From positions 1-60,880 of the forward strand of contig NZ_DASVTO010000025.1 in the NCBI RefSeq assembly GCF_036387535.1: DNA of 60,880 nt. Reading direction: 5' to 3'. Shown here piece after piece: positions 44,799 to 53,815 of the stretch; position 1 is the first letter of the stretch, and every line of letters starts with the position of its first letter. A model generated the notes under the pieces. The model was not told where the DNA came from and searched no databases. It was given only the letters and a program-made list of their open reading frames with translations. The DNA comes from Sphingomonas_R sp036387535. GTDB lineage: Bacteria > Pseudomonadota > Alphaproteobacteria > Sphingomonadales > Sphingomonadaceae. The position numbers and the translations under genes were made by a program.

Positions 44799-45502
44799 CC
44801 GCGATGCTGACCGTCGCCAGCTATAACATGCGCAAGGCGATCGGGACCGACCGCCGCCGACGGCCGGACCGGATCCTGGAGGTGCTGCACGAAATCGACG
44901 CCGATATCGTCGCCTTGCAGGAGGCGGATCGGCGGTTCGGAACCAAGCTGTCCGCGATCCCGATCGACCTGATCGCCGAACGGTCGGACTATCGCCCGGT
45001 AGGGTTCGGGGTGCGGCCGGGCGGCATCGGGTGGCACGGCAATGCGATATTGGTGCGCAAATCCGCGACGATCCTGACCTGCCGGATCCTGGATCTGCCG
45101 GTGCTGGAACCCCGCGGGGCGGTGATGGCGGACATCCGGATCGGCCGTGCCGAGATGCGGATCGTCGGCATGCATCTCGACCTGTCGGGTCTGTGGCGGC
45201 GACGGCAGGCGCAGGCGGTGATGGCGCATGTCACCGGGTGTGCGCGGATCTTGCCGACGGTCATGATGGGCGATCTGAACGAATGGTCGCTACAGGGCGG
45301 ATGCCTGCGCGATTTCGGGCGCGATTACCGGTTCGCGCCGACCGGGCGAAGCTATCATGCCCGGCGTCCGATGGCCTGTCTCGACCGGATCCTGGTCAGC
45401 CCGGACGTGACGGTGATCGATTCGGGTGTCCATCACAGCCACCGCGCGTCGCTGGCGTCCGATCACCTGCCGATCTGGGCGACGTTGCGGCTGCCGATCT
45501 GA
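44795..45502 (+). CDS. Endonuclease/exonuclease/phosphatase family protein
   Basis: A 235-residue metal-dependent phosphodiesterase fold. It has SYNMRKAIGTDRRR (Asn), ADIVALQEADRRFG (Glu), MHLDLSGLWRRRQA, MMGDLNEWS (Asp/Asn) and SDHLPIWATL (Asp/His). Relatives hydrolyse phospholipid head groups or nucleic acid; the patatin gene upstream makes lipid turnover possible. A strong terminator follows. Confidence 0.86.
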   Translation: MTAMLTVASYNMRKAIGTDRRRRPDRILEVLHEIDADIVALQEADRRFGTKLSAIPIDLIAERSDYRPVGFGVRPGGIGWHGNAILVRKSATILTCRILDLPVLEPRGAVMADIRIGRAEMRIVGMHLDLSGLWRRRQAQAVMAHVTGCARILPTVMMGDLNEWSLQGGCLRDFGRDYRFAPTGRSYHARRPMACLDRILVSPDVTVIDSGVHHSHRASLASDHLPIWATLRLPI

Positions 45503-45507
45503 GATCC

Positions 45508-45538
45508 GGGCGCGGGTGGCCGGATGCCGCCCGCGCCC
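45508..45538. terminator. Terminator between EEP gene and ohr
   Basis: GGGCGCGGG and CCCGCGCCC form a 9-bp stem, extended inside by a T-G wobble and GGC/GCC around a 5-nt loop. It lies between convergent genes. Confidence 0.7.
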
Positions 45539-45551
45539 GCCCGGGGAGGAA

Positions 45552-45977
45552 TCAGGCGATCGTCAGGCCGACATCGACATTGTTGCGGGTGGCGTTGGAA
45601 TAGGGGCAGACGGCATGCGCCGCATGCACCAGCCGTTCCGCATCGGCCTTCTCGACGCCCGGCATGTGGATGGTCAGGTCGGCCGTGATGCCATAGCCGC
45701 CTTCGGACCGCGGGCCGAAGCCGATTTCCGCGGTCACGGTGGCATCGTTCGGCACCTTCACGCCTTCCTTGCCCGAAACCGCCTTCATCGCGCCCAGGAA
45801 GCAGGCGGAATAGCCGGCAGCGAACAGCTTTTCCGGATTGGCGCCGACCCCGCCGGGACCACCCATTTCCTTTGGCACGACCAGTTTCACGTCGACCGAA
45901 CCGTCGTCCGATTTCGCGGCGCCGTCGCGTCCGCCGGTGGCGGTGGCACTGGTCTTGTAGATCACATCAATGGACAT
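45552..45977 (-). CDS. ohr: Organic hydroperoxide resistance protein
   Basis: A thiol peroxidase of the OsmC/Ohr family, 141 residues. Both redox cysteines are present: Cys59 (GYSACFLGAM) and Cys124 (HAVCPYSNATR), together with Glu50 (PEKLFAAG) of the active site. The VCPYSNATR ending distinguishes Ohr from OsmC. It reduces organic and fatty acid hydroperoxides using lipoylated proteins. No OhrR gene is adjacent. A GAAGGATG SD precedes the start. Confidence 0.95.
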   Translation of the reverse strand: MSIDVIYKTSATATGGRDGAAKSDDGSVDVKLVVPKEMGGPGGVGANPEKLFAAGYSACFLGAMKAVSGKEGVKVPNDATVTAEIGFGPRSEGGYGITADLTIHMPGVEKADAERLVHAAHAVCPYSNATRNNVDVGLTIA

Positions 45978-46160
45978 CAGACATCCTTCGCTCAGGTCGA
46001 CGATGCCGCTTCAACGGCCGACCACGGGTGCGGTCGCATGGCAGAGGTAAAAAGAAGAAGGAAAATCGCATCGTGCGCATGATCTAAAGCAATGTCGGGC
46101 GGACGCCAGGACGCTAACATGCTTTACCATCGGCAGAATCCGGATCGTTCGACAGCTGGC

Positions 46161-46634
46161 ATGCGATACCTGCACCTTCATCGCAGCCGCGTGGCGTCGC
46201 TCATGCTGCTGCTGATCCTGGCGGCGTGCAGCAAGGAAGCACGCGATATCGGCCCCTCCGCCCCGATGACGCCGCCGCACGGCGCCGACGATCCGCGGAT
46301 CGTCTATTTCCAGGCCAATGTGTATCAGATCGCCCAAGGCGGGCGCTATTTCCGGTGGTATGGCTGCACGGCCTGCCATGCGGAACAATCGCCCGGCCGG
46401 CGCAACCTGACCGACCCGCACTGGCACCGGGGTGGTACTTTCGATCAGGTCTATGCCGCGGTCGCGGACGGGCATGGCGCGCTCGCCTATCGTAACCGGA
46501 TCCCGGTCGAGCCCCTGTGGCAGATCGTCGCCTATGTCCGCGACCTGTCGCTGCATACGGTGGAGAAACGACGGCGTGTGGCCATCGACGGGGCCGCCGA
46601 ACCGGAAGGTGCACGGTGGTCGGGGCCGCTGTGA
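46161..46634 (+). CDS. c-type cytochrome lipoprotein of the caa3 operon
   Basis: A 157-residue membrane-anchored monohaem cytochrome. The signal MRYLHLHRSRVASLMLLLILAAC has a lipobox at Cys23; haem attaches at Cys69-x-x-Cys72-His73 (YGCTACHAEQ). An axial Met is not obvious in the rest (RNRIPVEPLW), so the sixth ligand is uncertain. Alternative starts exist upstream (46119, 46092). The stop overlaps the GTG of the subunit II gene, so it is the first gene of the oxidase operon. Confidence 0.83.
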   Translation: MRYLHLHRSRVASLMLLLILAACSKEARDIGPSAPMTPPHGADDPRIVYFQANVYQIAQGGRYFRWYGCTACHAEQSPGRRNLTDPHWHRGGTFDQVYAAVADGHGALAYRNRIPVEPLWQIVAYVRDLSLHTVEKRRRVAIDGAAEPEGARWSGPL

Positions 46635-47626
46635 CGCGGGCGCGTGTTCTCATCATCTGCGCACCACTGGCGGGCTGTACCGGGGTGCAGAGCCCGCTTG
46701 CGCCCGCCGGCGACCAGGCGAGCGCGCTGTCGTCGCTGTTCGCGCTGATGCTGTGGGTGTGCGGCATCGTCTATGTCATCGTGCTGGCCGGGATCGCCTG
46801 GGCATTGTGGCGTACGTGGCGGCGCTCGTCCGCGGCGCCATCCGGGAGTGGTGGGGACGAGTCGCCGGACCGGGTGCTCACGCGCACGCTGCCGGTGGCG
46901 GCGGGGGCGATCGTCGCCGGGCTGACGGTGCTGATCGTCGGCAGTTTCTGGGCGGATCGCGCGCTGTTCGCGACGCGCGGCGCGCCCGCCCTGATGGTGC
47001 GCGTGACCGGCCATCAATGGTGGTGGCGCATCCAATATCATGACCCGGCGACCGGCGCCTGGATCGAAACCGCGAACGAACTCCATTTGCCGATGGGCAC
47101 GACGACGCGGGTGTCGCTGGGGTCGGCGGACGTCATCCACAGCTTCTGGGTGCCCAATGTCGCGGGCAAGCTGGACATGATTCCCGGCCGCCGCAACCTG
47201 ATCGACCTGACGCCCCGCCGGGAAGGCTGGTTCCGCGGGCAATGCACGGAATTCTGCGGGACGCAGCACGCGCACATGGCGTTCGATGTGAAGGTGGAGA
47301 GCCCGGCGGCATTCCAAACCTGGCTGGCCATGCAGGCCGCACCCGCACGCCGTTCCGCGGATCGCGGGGCGCGGCTGTTCGCCGGTCCCTGCGCCGCGTG
47401 CCACGTCGTGCGCGGCACCGGGGCCGGCGGGCGTGCCGGACCGGACCTGACCCATGTCGCGGCGCGGCAATCGATCGCCGCGGGCACGCTGGCGATGACG
47501 CGCGGCAACCTGCAGGGCTGGATCATCCAGCCGCAGGCGTTGAAGCCGGGCACGTCGATGCCGGCGGTGCCGCTCACCCCCGCCGACGCGAATGCGGTCG
47601 CGGACTATCTGGCGAGCCTGCGATGA
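46631..47626 (+). CDS. coxB: Cytochrome c oxidase subunit II fused to cytochrome c (caa3 type)
   Basis: A 331-residue lipoprotein (lipobox Cys16 in PLAGCTG) with two transmembrane helices (about 37-60 and 92-107). A CuA cupredoxin domain has His170, Cys205, Glu207, Cys209, His213 and Met216 (GQCTEFCGTQHAHM). A C-terminal cytochrome c domain has Cys254-x-x-Cys257-His258 and axial Met310 (GTSMPAVPL). The start is GTG overlapping the preceding TGA. The fusion defines a caa3-type enzyme, like the alternative CoxM oxidase of bradyrhizobia. Confidence 0.93.
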   Translation: MTRARVLIICAPLAGCTGVQSPLAPAGDQASALSSLFALMLWVCGIVYVIVLAGIAWALWRTWRRSSAAPSGSGGDESPDRVLTRTLPVAAGAIVAGLTVLIVGSFWADRALFATRGAPALMVRVTGHQWWWRIQYHDPATGAWIETANELHLPMGTTTRVSLGSADVIHSFWVPNVAGKLDMIPGRRNLIDLTPRREGWFRGQCTEFCGTQHAHMAFDVKVESPAAFQTWLAMQAAPARRSADRGARLFAGPCAACHVVRGTGAGGRAGPDLTHVAARQSIAAGTLAMTRGNLQGWIIQPQALKPGTSMPAVPLTPADANAVADYLASLR

Positions 47627-49515
47627 GCGCGGACACCGATCGCCACGATCAGCTTGCCCGCACCTGGCGCGATCCGCCGGGGCTGTGGGGCTTCCTGACC
47701 ACGGTCGACCACAAGCGGATCGCAGCGCGCTACATCGTGACCGCGCTGCTGCTGCTGTTCCTGGCGGGCATGCTCGCGCTCGACATGCGCTGGCAATTGT
47801 CGGTGGCGGAAAATACGCGGATGGGTCCGCAGCTCTACAACGAAAGCTTCTCGCTGCACGGATCGACCATGTTGTTCCTGGTGTCGGTCCCGGTGATGGA
47901 AGCGATGGCGCTATGGCTGGTGCCGCTGATGCTGGGGCAGCGGAACATGGCGTTTCCACGGCTGGGCGCGTTCAGTTTCTGGCTGTATCTGGGCGGCGTG
48001 CTGACGCTCTGGATCAGTCATGCGCTGGACGTCACCCCCGATCTCGGCTGGTTCGAATATCCGCCGCTTGCCGGCCCCGGCTACGCCCCCGGCCACCGCG
48101 TCGACATCTGGGCGCAGATGATCACCTTCACCGAGGTGGCGGCGCTGTGCGCATCGGTGAACATCGCGGCGACGATCCTGAAGATGCGGCCGCCCGGCAT
48201 GACCCTGGCGCGGATGCCGGTGTTTCTGTGGGCGATGCTGATCGCGGCGATGATGACGATCCTGTCGATGCCCGCGATCATGCTGGTGACCAGCATGCTG
48301 ATCGCCGACCGGCTGGTTTCCACCCATTTCTTCGCGCCCGGCGGGCACGGCGACGTGCTGCTGTTCCAGCACCTGTTCTGGTTCTTCGGCCACCCCGAGG
48401 TCTATATCATCTTCATCCCCGCGACCGGCTTCGTCTCGGCGATCGTCGAGACGTTTTCGCGGCGACGTTTGTTCGGGCACACGGTGCTGGTGCTGGCGAT
48501 GATGGCGATCGGTGCGCTCGCCTTCGGTCTCTGGGTGCATCACATGTTCGCGGTCGGGCTGCCGCGGCTGGGCAATGATTTCTATACCGCCGCCAGCATG
48601 GCGATCGCGCTGCCGGCCGGGCTCCAGATCTTCTGCTGGATCGGGACGATGATCGCGGGCCGGCCCTGGTTCGCGACGCCGATGCTGTGGATGCTGGGGT
48701 TCGTTTCGACGTTCGTGATCGGTGGCCTGTCGGGGATGATGACGGCGTCCGCCGCGCTCGACCTGCAACTGACCGACACCTATTTCATCGTCGCGCATTT
48801 CCATTATGTGCTGGTGGGCGGCGCGATGTTCCCGTTGTTCGGCGCGTTCGCCTACTGGTATCCGAAGGCGACCGGCAGGATGATGTCGGAACGCTGGGGC
48901 CGGATCGCGTTCGTGCTGATCGTCGGCGGGTTCAACCTCGGCTTCTTTCCGATGCACCTGCTGGGCCTGATGGGGATGCCGCGGCGGGTCTATACCTATC
49001 CGCACACCATGGGATGGGACCTGCTGAACCAGATCGCCACCGCGGGCAGCGTGATCGCCATGGTCGGCGGGCTTGTCTTCGCCGCCAACGCGTTGTGGAG
49101 TTTCTGGCGCGGTACGCCGGCGGGCGCCGATCCGTGGGGCGCATCGACGCTGGAATGGGCCGGGCCATCGCCGTCGCCGGCGTGGAACATTGCCTATACG
49201 CCGGTGGTCGACAGCCTGACGCCGTTGTGGCGTGCGGATGGCGTCCTGCCGGCGATGGAGGGGATTGGCAGCGAGCGGCGCGAAGTGCTGGTGACGTCCG
49301 TCACCGAGGCGATCCCGATGTATCGGCAGAAGAGTTCCGCGCCGTCGATCTGGCCGTTGGTGTCGGCACTGGCGGTGACGGCGATGTTCCTCGGCAGTAT
49401 CTTCACCCCATGGGCGGTGGTGGCCGGCGCGATCCCGATCGGCGCGGCGCTGACCGGCTGGTTCTGGCCGCAGCGTCCGCGGGCGAAGACCAGCCCGCTT
49501 CGGAAACAGACATGA
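47623..49515 (+). CDS. coxA: Cytochrome c oxidase subunit I
   Basis: Catalytic subunit, 630 residues, 12 or more helices. SLHGSTMLFL holds a haem a His, WFFGHPEVYIIFIPATG the CuB His and cross-linked Tyr, WVHHMFAVG the other CuB ligands and VAHFHYVLVGG the two haem His. An extra C-terminal region of about 100 residues (two helices) follows the core and resembles a fused subunit IV-like tail, or the long C-terminus of alternative oxidases. Starts within the stop of coxB (ATGA). Confidence 0.95.
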   Translation: MSADTDRHDQLARTWRDPPGLWGFLTTVDHKRIAARYIVTALLLLFLAGMLALDMRWQLSVAENTRMGPQLYNESFSLHGSTMLFLVSVPVMEAMALWLVPLMLGQRNMAFPRLGAFSFWLYLGGVLTLWISHALDVTPDLGWFEYPPLAGPGYAPGHRVDIWAQMITFTEVAALCASVNIAATILKMRPPGMTLARMPVFLWAMLIAAMMTILSMPAIMLVTSMLIADRLVSTHFFAPGGHGDVLLFQHLFWFFGHPEVYIIFIPATGFVSAIVETFSRRRLFGHTVLVLAMMAIGALAFGLWVHHMFAVGLPRLGNDFYTAASMAIALPAGLQIFCWIGTMIAGRPWFATPMLWMLGFVSTFVIGGLSGMMTASAALDLQLTDTYFIVAHFHYVLVGGAMFPLFGAFAYWYPKATGRMMSERWGRIAFVLIVGGFNLGFFPMHLLGLMGMPRRVYTYPHTMGWDLLNQIATAGSVIAMVGGLVFAANALWSFWRGTPAGADPWGASTLEWAGPSPSPAWNIAYTPVVDSLTPLWRADGVLPAMEGIGSERREVLVTSVTEAIPMYRQKSSAPSIWPLVSALAVTAMFLGSIFTPWAVVAGAIPIGAALTGWFWPQRPRAKTSPLRKQT

Positions 49516-50135
49516 TGATCCGCGATCCAAGGCCGATCCGGATCACAGGCGACCTGTCGCACCTGCCGGACAGCGCGAGCGGCGCGCGCCACCTGGTCTG
49601 GTGGGGCAATATCGGTTTCATGCTGATCGAGGGCACCGGCTTTGCGATGGCGGCCGCGGCCTATCTGTACCTGATGACGCAGGCGTCGCAGTGGCCGCCG
49701 GCGGGAACGCATCCGCCGGACCTGATGTGGGGGATGATCTTTACCGCGGGGCTGATGCTGAGCGAGGGGCCAAACCTCTGGGTACGGCGCCGCGCCGTGG
49801 CCAAGGATGCGCGCGGGGTGCGGATCGGGGTGGCGGCGATGACGGTCATCGGTCTGCTGCTGCTGATCCCGCGGGCGTATGAATTCGCGCATCTCGGCAC
49901 GCGCTGGTATGACAATGCCTATGGATCGGTCGTGTGGATGCTGATGGTGCTGCACACCATGCATGTCGTGACCGACTGGGGCGACACCGCGGTGCAGGCG
50001 GCGTGGCTGTTCACGCATGAGGTGGGCGACGATCAGTTCGCCGATGTCGAAAACAATGCCAATTACTGGACGTTCGTGGTGGGCAGCTGGCTGCCGATCG
50101 GGGCGATCGTCTATGGCCTGGCGCGGCTGTCATGA
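49512..50135 (+). CDS. Cytochrome c oxidase subunit III-like protein
   Basis: A 207-residue membrane protein with about five helices. HLVWWGNIGFMLIEGTGFAM, MVLHTMHVVTDWGDTAVQAA and WTFVVGSWLPIGAIVYGLARL match subunit III of the five-helix alternative-oxidase type (CoxO-like). It overlaps coxA by 4 nt and the next small gene by 4 nt. Shorter than the seven-helix form, as in other caa3-like alternatives. Confidence 0.87.
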   Translation: MMIRDPRPIRITGDLSHLPDSASGARHLVWWGNIGFMLIEGTGFAMAAAAYLYLMTQASQWPPAGTHPPDLMWGMIFTAGLMLSEGPNLWVRRRAVAKDARGVRIGVAAMTVIGLLLLIPRAYEFAHLGTRWYDNAYGSVVWMLMVLHTMHVVTDWGDTAVQAAWLFTHEVGDDQFADVENNANYWTFVVGSWLPIGAIVYGLARLS

Positions 50136-50440
50136 GTCCGCGCGCGCGCAGCTGGACGGTGCTGCTGCTGCCGCCGGCCGCCTGGTTCCTGTTCGAACAG
50201 GGGCTGTCGCATGTCCTGCATCGGCGGTGCGGGCTGATCGGGATCGGCCTTGCCTGGGGCGTGGCCAGCCTGGCCATGTGCGCGGCCGCGGGACGGGGCG
50301 CGTGGTCGCTGACACGGAAGGACGGTGCCCCGGCCGACCGGTGGCTGGCGCAACTCGCGCTGGCGGTGGCGGGCATCTTTGCGCTTGCGATCAGCTTCCA
50401 GACTCTGGCGATCATGATGGTGCCGCCGTGCGTGCGCTGA
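50132..50440 (+). CDS. Small three-helix membrane protein of the oxidase operon
   Basis: A 102-residue protein with three predicted helices (about 8-29, 33-54, 72-97; e.g. LAVAGIFALAISFQTLAIM). It is in the place of CoxP in coxMNOP operons but too short for a full subunit III; it may be an accessory subunit. It overlaps subunit III by 4 nt and the CtaG-like gene by 13 nt. No family assigned. Confidence 0.7.
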   Translation: MSPRARSWTVLLLPPAAWFLFEQGLSHVLHRRCGLIGIGLAWGVASLAMCAAAGRGAWSLTRKDGAPADRWLAQLALAVAGIFALAISFQTLAIMMVPPCVR

Positions 50441-51324
50441 TCCGCTTCTGGCCGATCGCGCTGCTATGGGCCAGCACCGGCATGGCGCATGGGGTGGACC
50501 GGCACGCCCGCCCGGAGGGACCGGAATGGACGTTCGACCCGTGGATCACGCTGCCTCTGCTGATCGCGGCGCTGCTGTTCACGCGCGGGTGGCGGCGCCT
50601 GATCCCGCGATCCGGGCAGGGCGCGGGGTCGCTGCGCCGGCGGGCGCGCTGGTTCGCCGCGGGGCTGACCCTGCTGGCGGCGGCGCTGGTATCACCGTTG
50701 CACGCGGCGGGGGAACGATCGTTCGCGGCGCATATGTTCGAACATGAGCTGCTGATGCTGGCGGCGGCGCCGTTGCTGGTACTGGCCGAACCGCTGGCGA
50801 TCATGCTGTGGGCTTTCCCGGGCGCATGGCGGCGGCGGATCGGGCAGGGGGTCGCGGCGCGCCCGATCGCGCTGCCGTGGCGTCAGGCGACCGGCGCGGT
50901 GACGGCAACGCTGGTGCAGGCAACGGCGTTGTGGCTGTGGCATGCGCCGGCGCTGTTCGACCGTGCGCTGGCAAGCGCGGGATGGCATGTCGTGCAGCAT
51001 CTGTCGTTCCTGATCGCGGCACTGCTGTTCTGGACCGCGATGGTTCATCGCCGGACCGCGCCGGGCGTCGCGGCGCTGTGCCTGGTCGTCACCGCGATCG
51101 TATCGGGCGCGCTTGGTGCGTTGATGGCGTTCGCGACCAGCCCCTGGTACGCCGGCTATGCCAGGCTGGGCATGGCCCCGTTCGGGCTCAGCCCCGCGGA
51201 GGACCAGCAGCTGGCGGGGTTGCTGATGTGGGTGCCGGGCGGGCTGGTGCATGCCGGCGCGGCGCTGCTGCTGATGCGGCGGCTGCTCCGCGAACCCGGT
51301 CGGGGGGTGGGGCATGCCGTCTAG
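50428..51324 (+). CDS. CtaG-like (caa3-type) cytochrome c oxidase assembly factor
   Basis: A 298-residue membrane protein with seven predicted helices. FEHELLMLAAAPLLVLAEPL and LWLWHAPALFDRAL are the DUF1404/CtaG_2 signatures, and conserved His residues (HMFEHE, WHAP, VQHLSFL) may bind copper or haem. The start is a GTG inside the 3' end of the previous gene, after which comes a signal-like hydrophobic segment ending in MAHG. Likely needed for CuB or haem insertion in this operon's oxidase. Confidence 0.83.
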   Translation: MRALIRFWPIALLWASTGMAHGVDRHARPEGPEWTFDPWITLPLLIAALLFTRGWRRLIPRSGQGAGSLRRRARWFAAGLTLLAAALVSPLHAAGERSFAAHMFEHELLMLAAAPLLVLAEPLAIMLWAFPGAWRRRIGQGVAARPIALPWRQATGAVTATLVQATALWLWHAPALFDRALASAGWHVVQHLSFLIAALLFWTAMVHRRTAPGVAALCLVVTAIVSGALGALMAFATSPWYAGYARLGMAPFGLSPAEDQQLAGLLMWVPGGLVHAGAALLLMRRLLREPGRGVGHAV

Positions 51325-51721
51325 CCTGCGCTGGCTGGCCCTGTTGTTCGCCGCGTCGATCGTCGCGGCGATCGTGGCCGGTGGCGTGCTCTATGCCGAA
51401 TCGCAGACGCGCACGCGCACGATGGCCGAAGCATTGACCGGCGGGCGCATCGCCGCCGGGCGGGAAGCGATCGCGGCCTATGGCTGCGGCAGTTGTCACG
51501 TCATTGCAGGTGTCTACGGCGCCGACGGTATGGTCGGGCCGCCGCTCGACGGTATCGCCACGCGGGCGCAGATTGCGGGACGATTGCCGAACGAGCCCCG
51601 GGCCATGATCGACTGGCTCCGGCATCCGCAAGCGGTGATCCCGGGCAACGGCATGCCGGAACAGCGGATCACGGACCGCGGCGCCCGGGATATCACCGCG
51701 TATCTCTACACCCTCAAATAA
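51314..51721 (+). CDS. Membrane-anchored cytochrome c
   Basis: A 135-residue class I cytochrome. One N-terminal helix (about 5-27) anchors it. Haem binds at Cys58-x-x-Cys61-His62 (YGCGSCHVIAG) with axial Met114 (GNGMPEQ). It overlaps the CtaG-like gene by 11 nt and ends the operon. The domain resembles the electron donors found with alternative oxidases. Confidence 0.88.
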   Translation: MPSSLRWLALLFAASIVAAIVAGGVLYAESQTRTRTMAEALTGGRIAAGREAIAAYGCGSCHVIAGVYGADGMVGPPLDGIATRAQIAGRLPNEPRAMIDWLRHPQAVIPGNGMPEQRITDRGARDITAYLYTLK

Positions 51722-51747
51722 GCGGCTGCCTGGGGGCGGCGGTTGCG

Positions 51748-53529
51748 TCAGGCGGCGGCGCGTCCGAGCCCTCCGGTGGCGAATGTCGGACATGCCCGTG
51801 ATCCGACATCGGCGAGAGACGGTGGTATGATCGCAAGCTGGAACTGCGCGATCTGGTGGCTCATGCCGTCGGCCTCGGCCGCCAGCGACCTGGCGGCGGC
51901 GGTCGCTTCCTCGACCATGGCGGCGTTCTGCTGTGCCACCCCGTCCATCTCCGCCACGGCGATATTGACCTGTTGAAGGCCGCCGGCCTGTTGTTCGACC
52001 GACGACGCGATGGCGGCGACAAGCGATTCGATTTCCCCGATCCGCGCCGCGATGCGGTGCAGCGCCTGCCCGGTTTCGCCGACCAGCTGCGTGCCGGCCG
52101 CCACCTGGTTGGAGGATGCGAGGATCCGCAGCTTCACGTCCTTGGCGGCATCGGCCGATCGCTGGGCGAGCGCGCGGACTTCGGATGCGACCACCGCGAA
52201 CCCCCGGCCCGCGTCGCCCGCGCGCGCCGCCTCCACCCCGGCGTTCAGCGCCAGCAAGTTGGTCTGGAAGGCGATGCCGTCGATGATGGTGATGATTTCC
52301 GAGATTTCTGCCGAGGTGCGCTCGATCCCCGCCATGGCATGGACGGTGTTGTCCACGATCACGCCGGACTGCTGCGCTTCGTCGCGTGCCAGGCGCACGG
52401 CCGATTCGGCATGGCCGGCCCGATCCGCGGTCGTACGCACGGCGCGCGTGATCTCGCCCATGACCGCCGTGGTTTCCTCCAGGCTTGCCGCCTGCTGCTC
52501 GGTCCGGATGGCAAGCGTGTCGGAAGCCTCCCGGATTTCCCCCGCGCCGCTGCGCACCCGTTCCGCGACCCGATCCACCGCCGACATCGTCGCGGAGAGT
52601 TGTTCGACCGCGCCGTCATAGGATCGGGCCAGAGCGGTGTATGTCGGCGGAAGCGTTGCGCCGATCCGGTGCGTCAGCATGCCACGACCCAGCCGGTCGA
52701 GCGCCGAGGCCAGTCGGGTAACGACGATCTCCTGCTCCGCCGCCACGCTGCGCTGCGTCAGCGCGGCGCTGCGAAACACATCGACGGCCGCGATCATGAC
52801 GCCGATCTCGTCCGTGCGGTTCCGGAGCGTCGGGACGCTGTCGAGGTTGCCGGCCGCCATCCGCCGCATCACCGCAGCCATCCCGGCCATCGGGCGCAGC
52901 ACGCCGCGGAACAGCGCGAGCAGGCTACCCGCCAGCACGATCGCGATGCCGCCGATCAGAACCGCGAACGTGACCATCGCGATGTGAAGGCGGTGACGGC
53001 TATCCGCCGCAAGCTCTGCTTTCCGGGCCGTTGCCAGTTCCACCGTGCGATCGATCTCCCGCCGATGCCTGGCATAGATCCCGCTCAGTCGGCGATAGCT
53101 GGCGCGGGTGGCGGCGTCGTCCCGCTGCCGGAGCGCGGGCAGGAAATGGCCGTCGAGTTCCATCCAGAATCGATCGGCATCACCACCCGCCCGGTCGACC
53201 AGCGCGGCCCGAAGATCGGCATCCAGCGTGGACCCCCGCCACCTGGCGATTTCCGTGCGATATTGCCTGTGCAGTGTCTGCAGGGTCGTCCGGCGCGCGG
53301 CAAAGGAGGCGGGGTCGTTGAGCAGCAACGACGCTTCGAGATAGGGTTCGATGATGTAGGCGGGGGGCGGCAGGATCGCAGCCTGAAGATCGTTGATCTG
53401 CTGATCCGCCACGTCGATCGACCCACCCACGCGGATCGCGTTGACGTCCAGCGCCGTCATGACCGCCCCAGCCCCCAGCGCGACCGCAACGGCGGCAACA
53501 GCAATCTGACACTTGCGTGCTATGTCCAT
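51748..53529 (-). CDS. Methyl-accepting chemotaxis protein
   Basis: A 593-residue transmembrane receptor. TM1 at about 8-28, a periplasmic four-helix-type ligand domain (30-180, without Cys or a cofactor motif), TM2 at about 183-207, a HAMP domain with GVLRPMAGMAAVMRRMAAGNL, then a long signalling coiled coil. The hairpin tip has IIDGIAFQTNLLALNAGVEA and RGFAVVASEVRALAQRSA. There is no C-terminal NWETF pentapeptide. It is the last chromosomal gene before the integrated element. Confidence 0.93.
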   Translation of the reverse strand: MDIARKCQIAVAAVAVALGAGAVMTALDVNAIRVGGSIDVADQQINDLQAAILPPPAYIIEPYLEASLLLNDPASFAARRTTLQTLHRQYRTEIARWRGSTLDADLRAALVDRAGGDADRFWMELDGHFLPALRQRDDAATRASYRRLSGIYARHRREIDRTVELATARKAELAADSRHRLHIAMVTFAVLIGGIAIVLAGSLLALFRGVLRPMAGMAAVMRRMAAGNLDSVPTLRNRTDEIGVMIAAVDVFRSAALTQRSVAAEQEIVVTRLASALDRLGRGMLTHRIGATLPPTYTALARSYDGAVEQLSATMSAVDRVAERVRSGAGEIREASDTLAIRTEQQAASLEETTAVMGEITRAVRTTADRAGHAESAVRLARDEAQQSGVIVDNTVHAMAGIERTSAEISEIITIIDGIAFQTNLLALNAGVEAARAGDAGRGFAVVASEVRALAQRSADAAKDVKLRILASSNQVAAGTQLVGETGQALHRIAARIGEIESLVAAIASSVEQQAGGLQQVNIAVAEMDGVAQQNAAMVEEATAAARSLAAEADGMSHQIAQFQLAIIPPSLADVGSRACPTFATGGLGRAAA

Positions 53530-53656
53530 CGTCGATCCTTCGGGTGGATCACGACGAATTATGCAAATTCTATGTAGATATCGTTGCCGACCGCAATAAG
53601 ATCAATAGCTTGCAATGGACAAGCCGCAACAGCGCTGTCTCGCCAGTCCGGAAGAC

Positions 53657-53706
53657 TGGAGCGGGCGAAGGGATTCGAACCCTCGACCCCAACCTTGGCA
53701 AGGTCG
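53657..53706 (-). other. Severed 3' half of tRNA-Gly(GCC): left attachment site of the element
   Basis: On the minus strand the sequence holds anticodon arm CGACC-TTGCCAA-GGTTG (anticodon GCC), variable loop, T arm AGGGTTCGAATCCCT, 3' acceptor strand CGCCCGC, T and CCA. The D arm and 5' acceptor strand are missing; beyond 53706 the sequence is not tRNA. An integrase gene follows. So this is the displaced 3' copy left by integration into tRNA-Gly; the intact gene is expected at the other element end, outside the window. Confidence 0.88.
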
Positions 53707-53815
53707 GCTTCAGCCGTTTTTAGACGTGCCTGTCGTTACTGATGTTCCGGCATTTCCGACACATAGTAAACCCACGGGTTTCTGCCGTTTTTACCGTTAC
53801 AGGGGTTTTTCAGCG

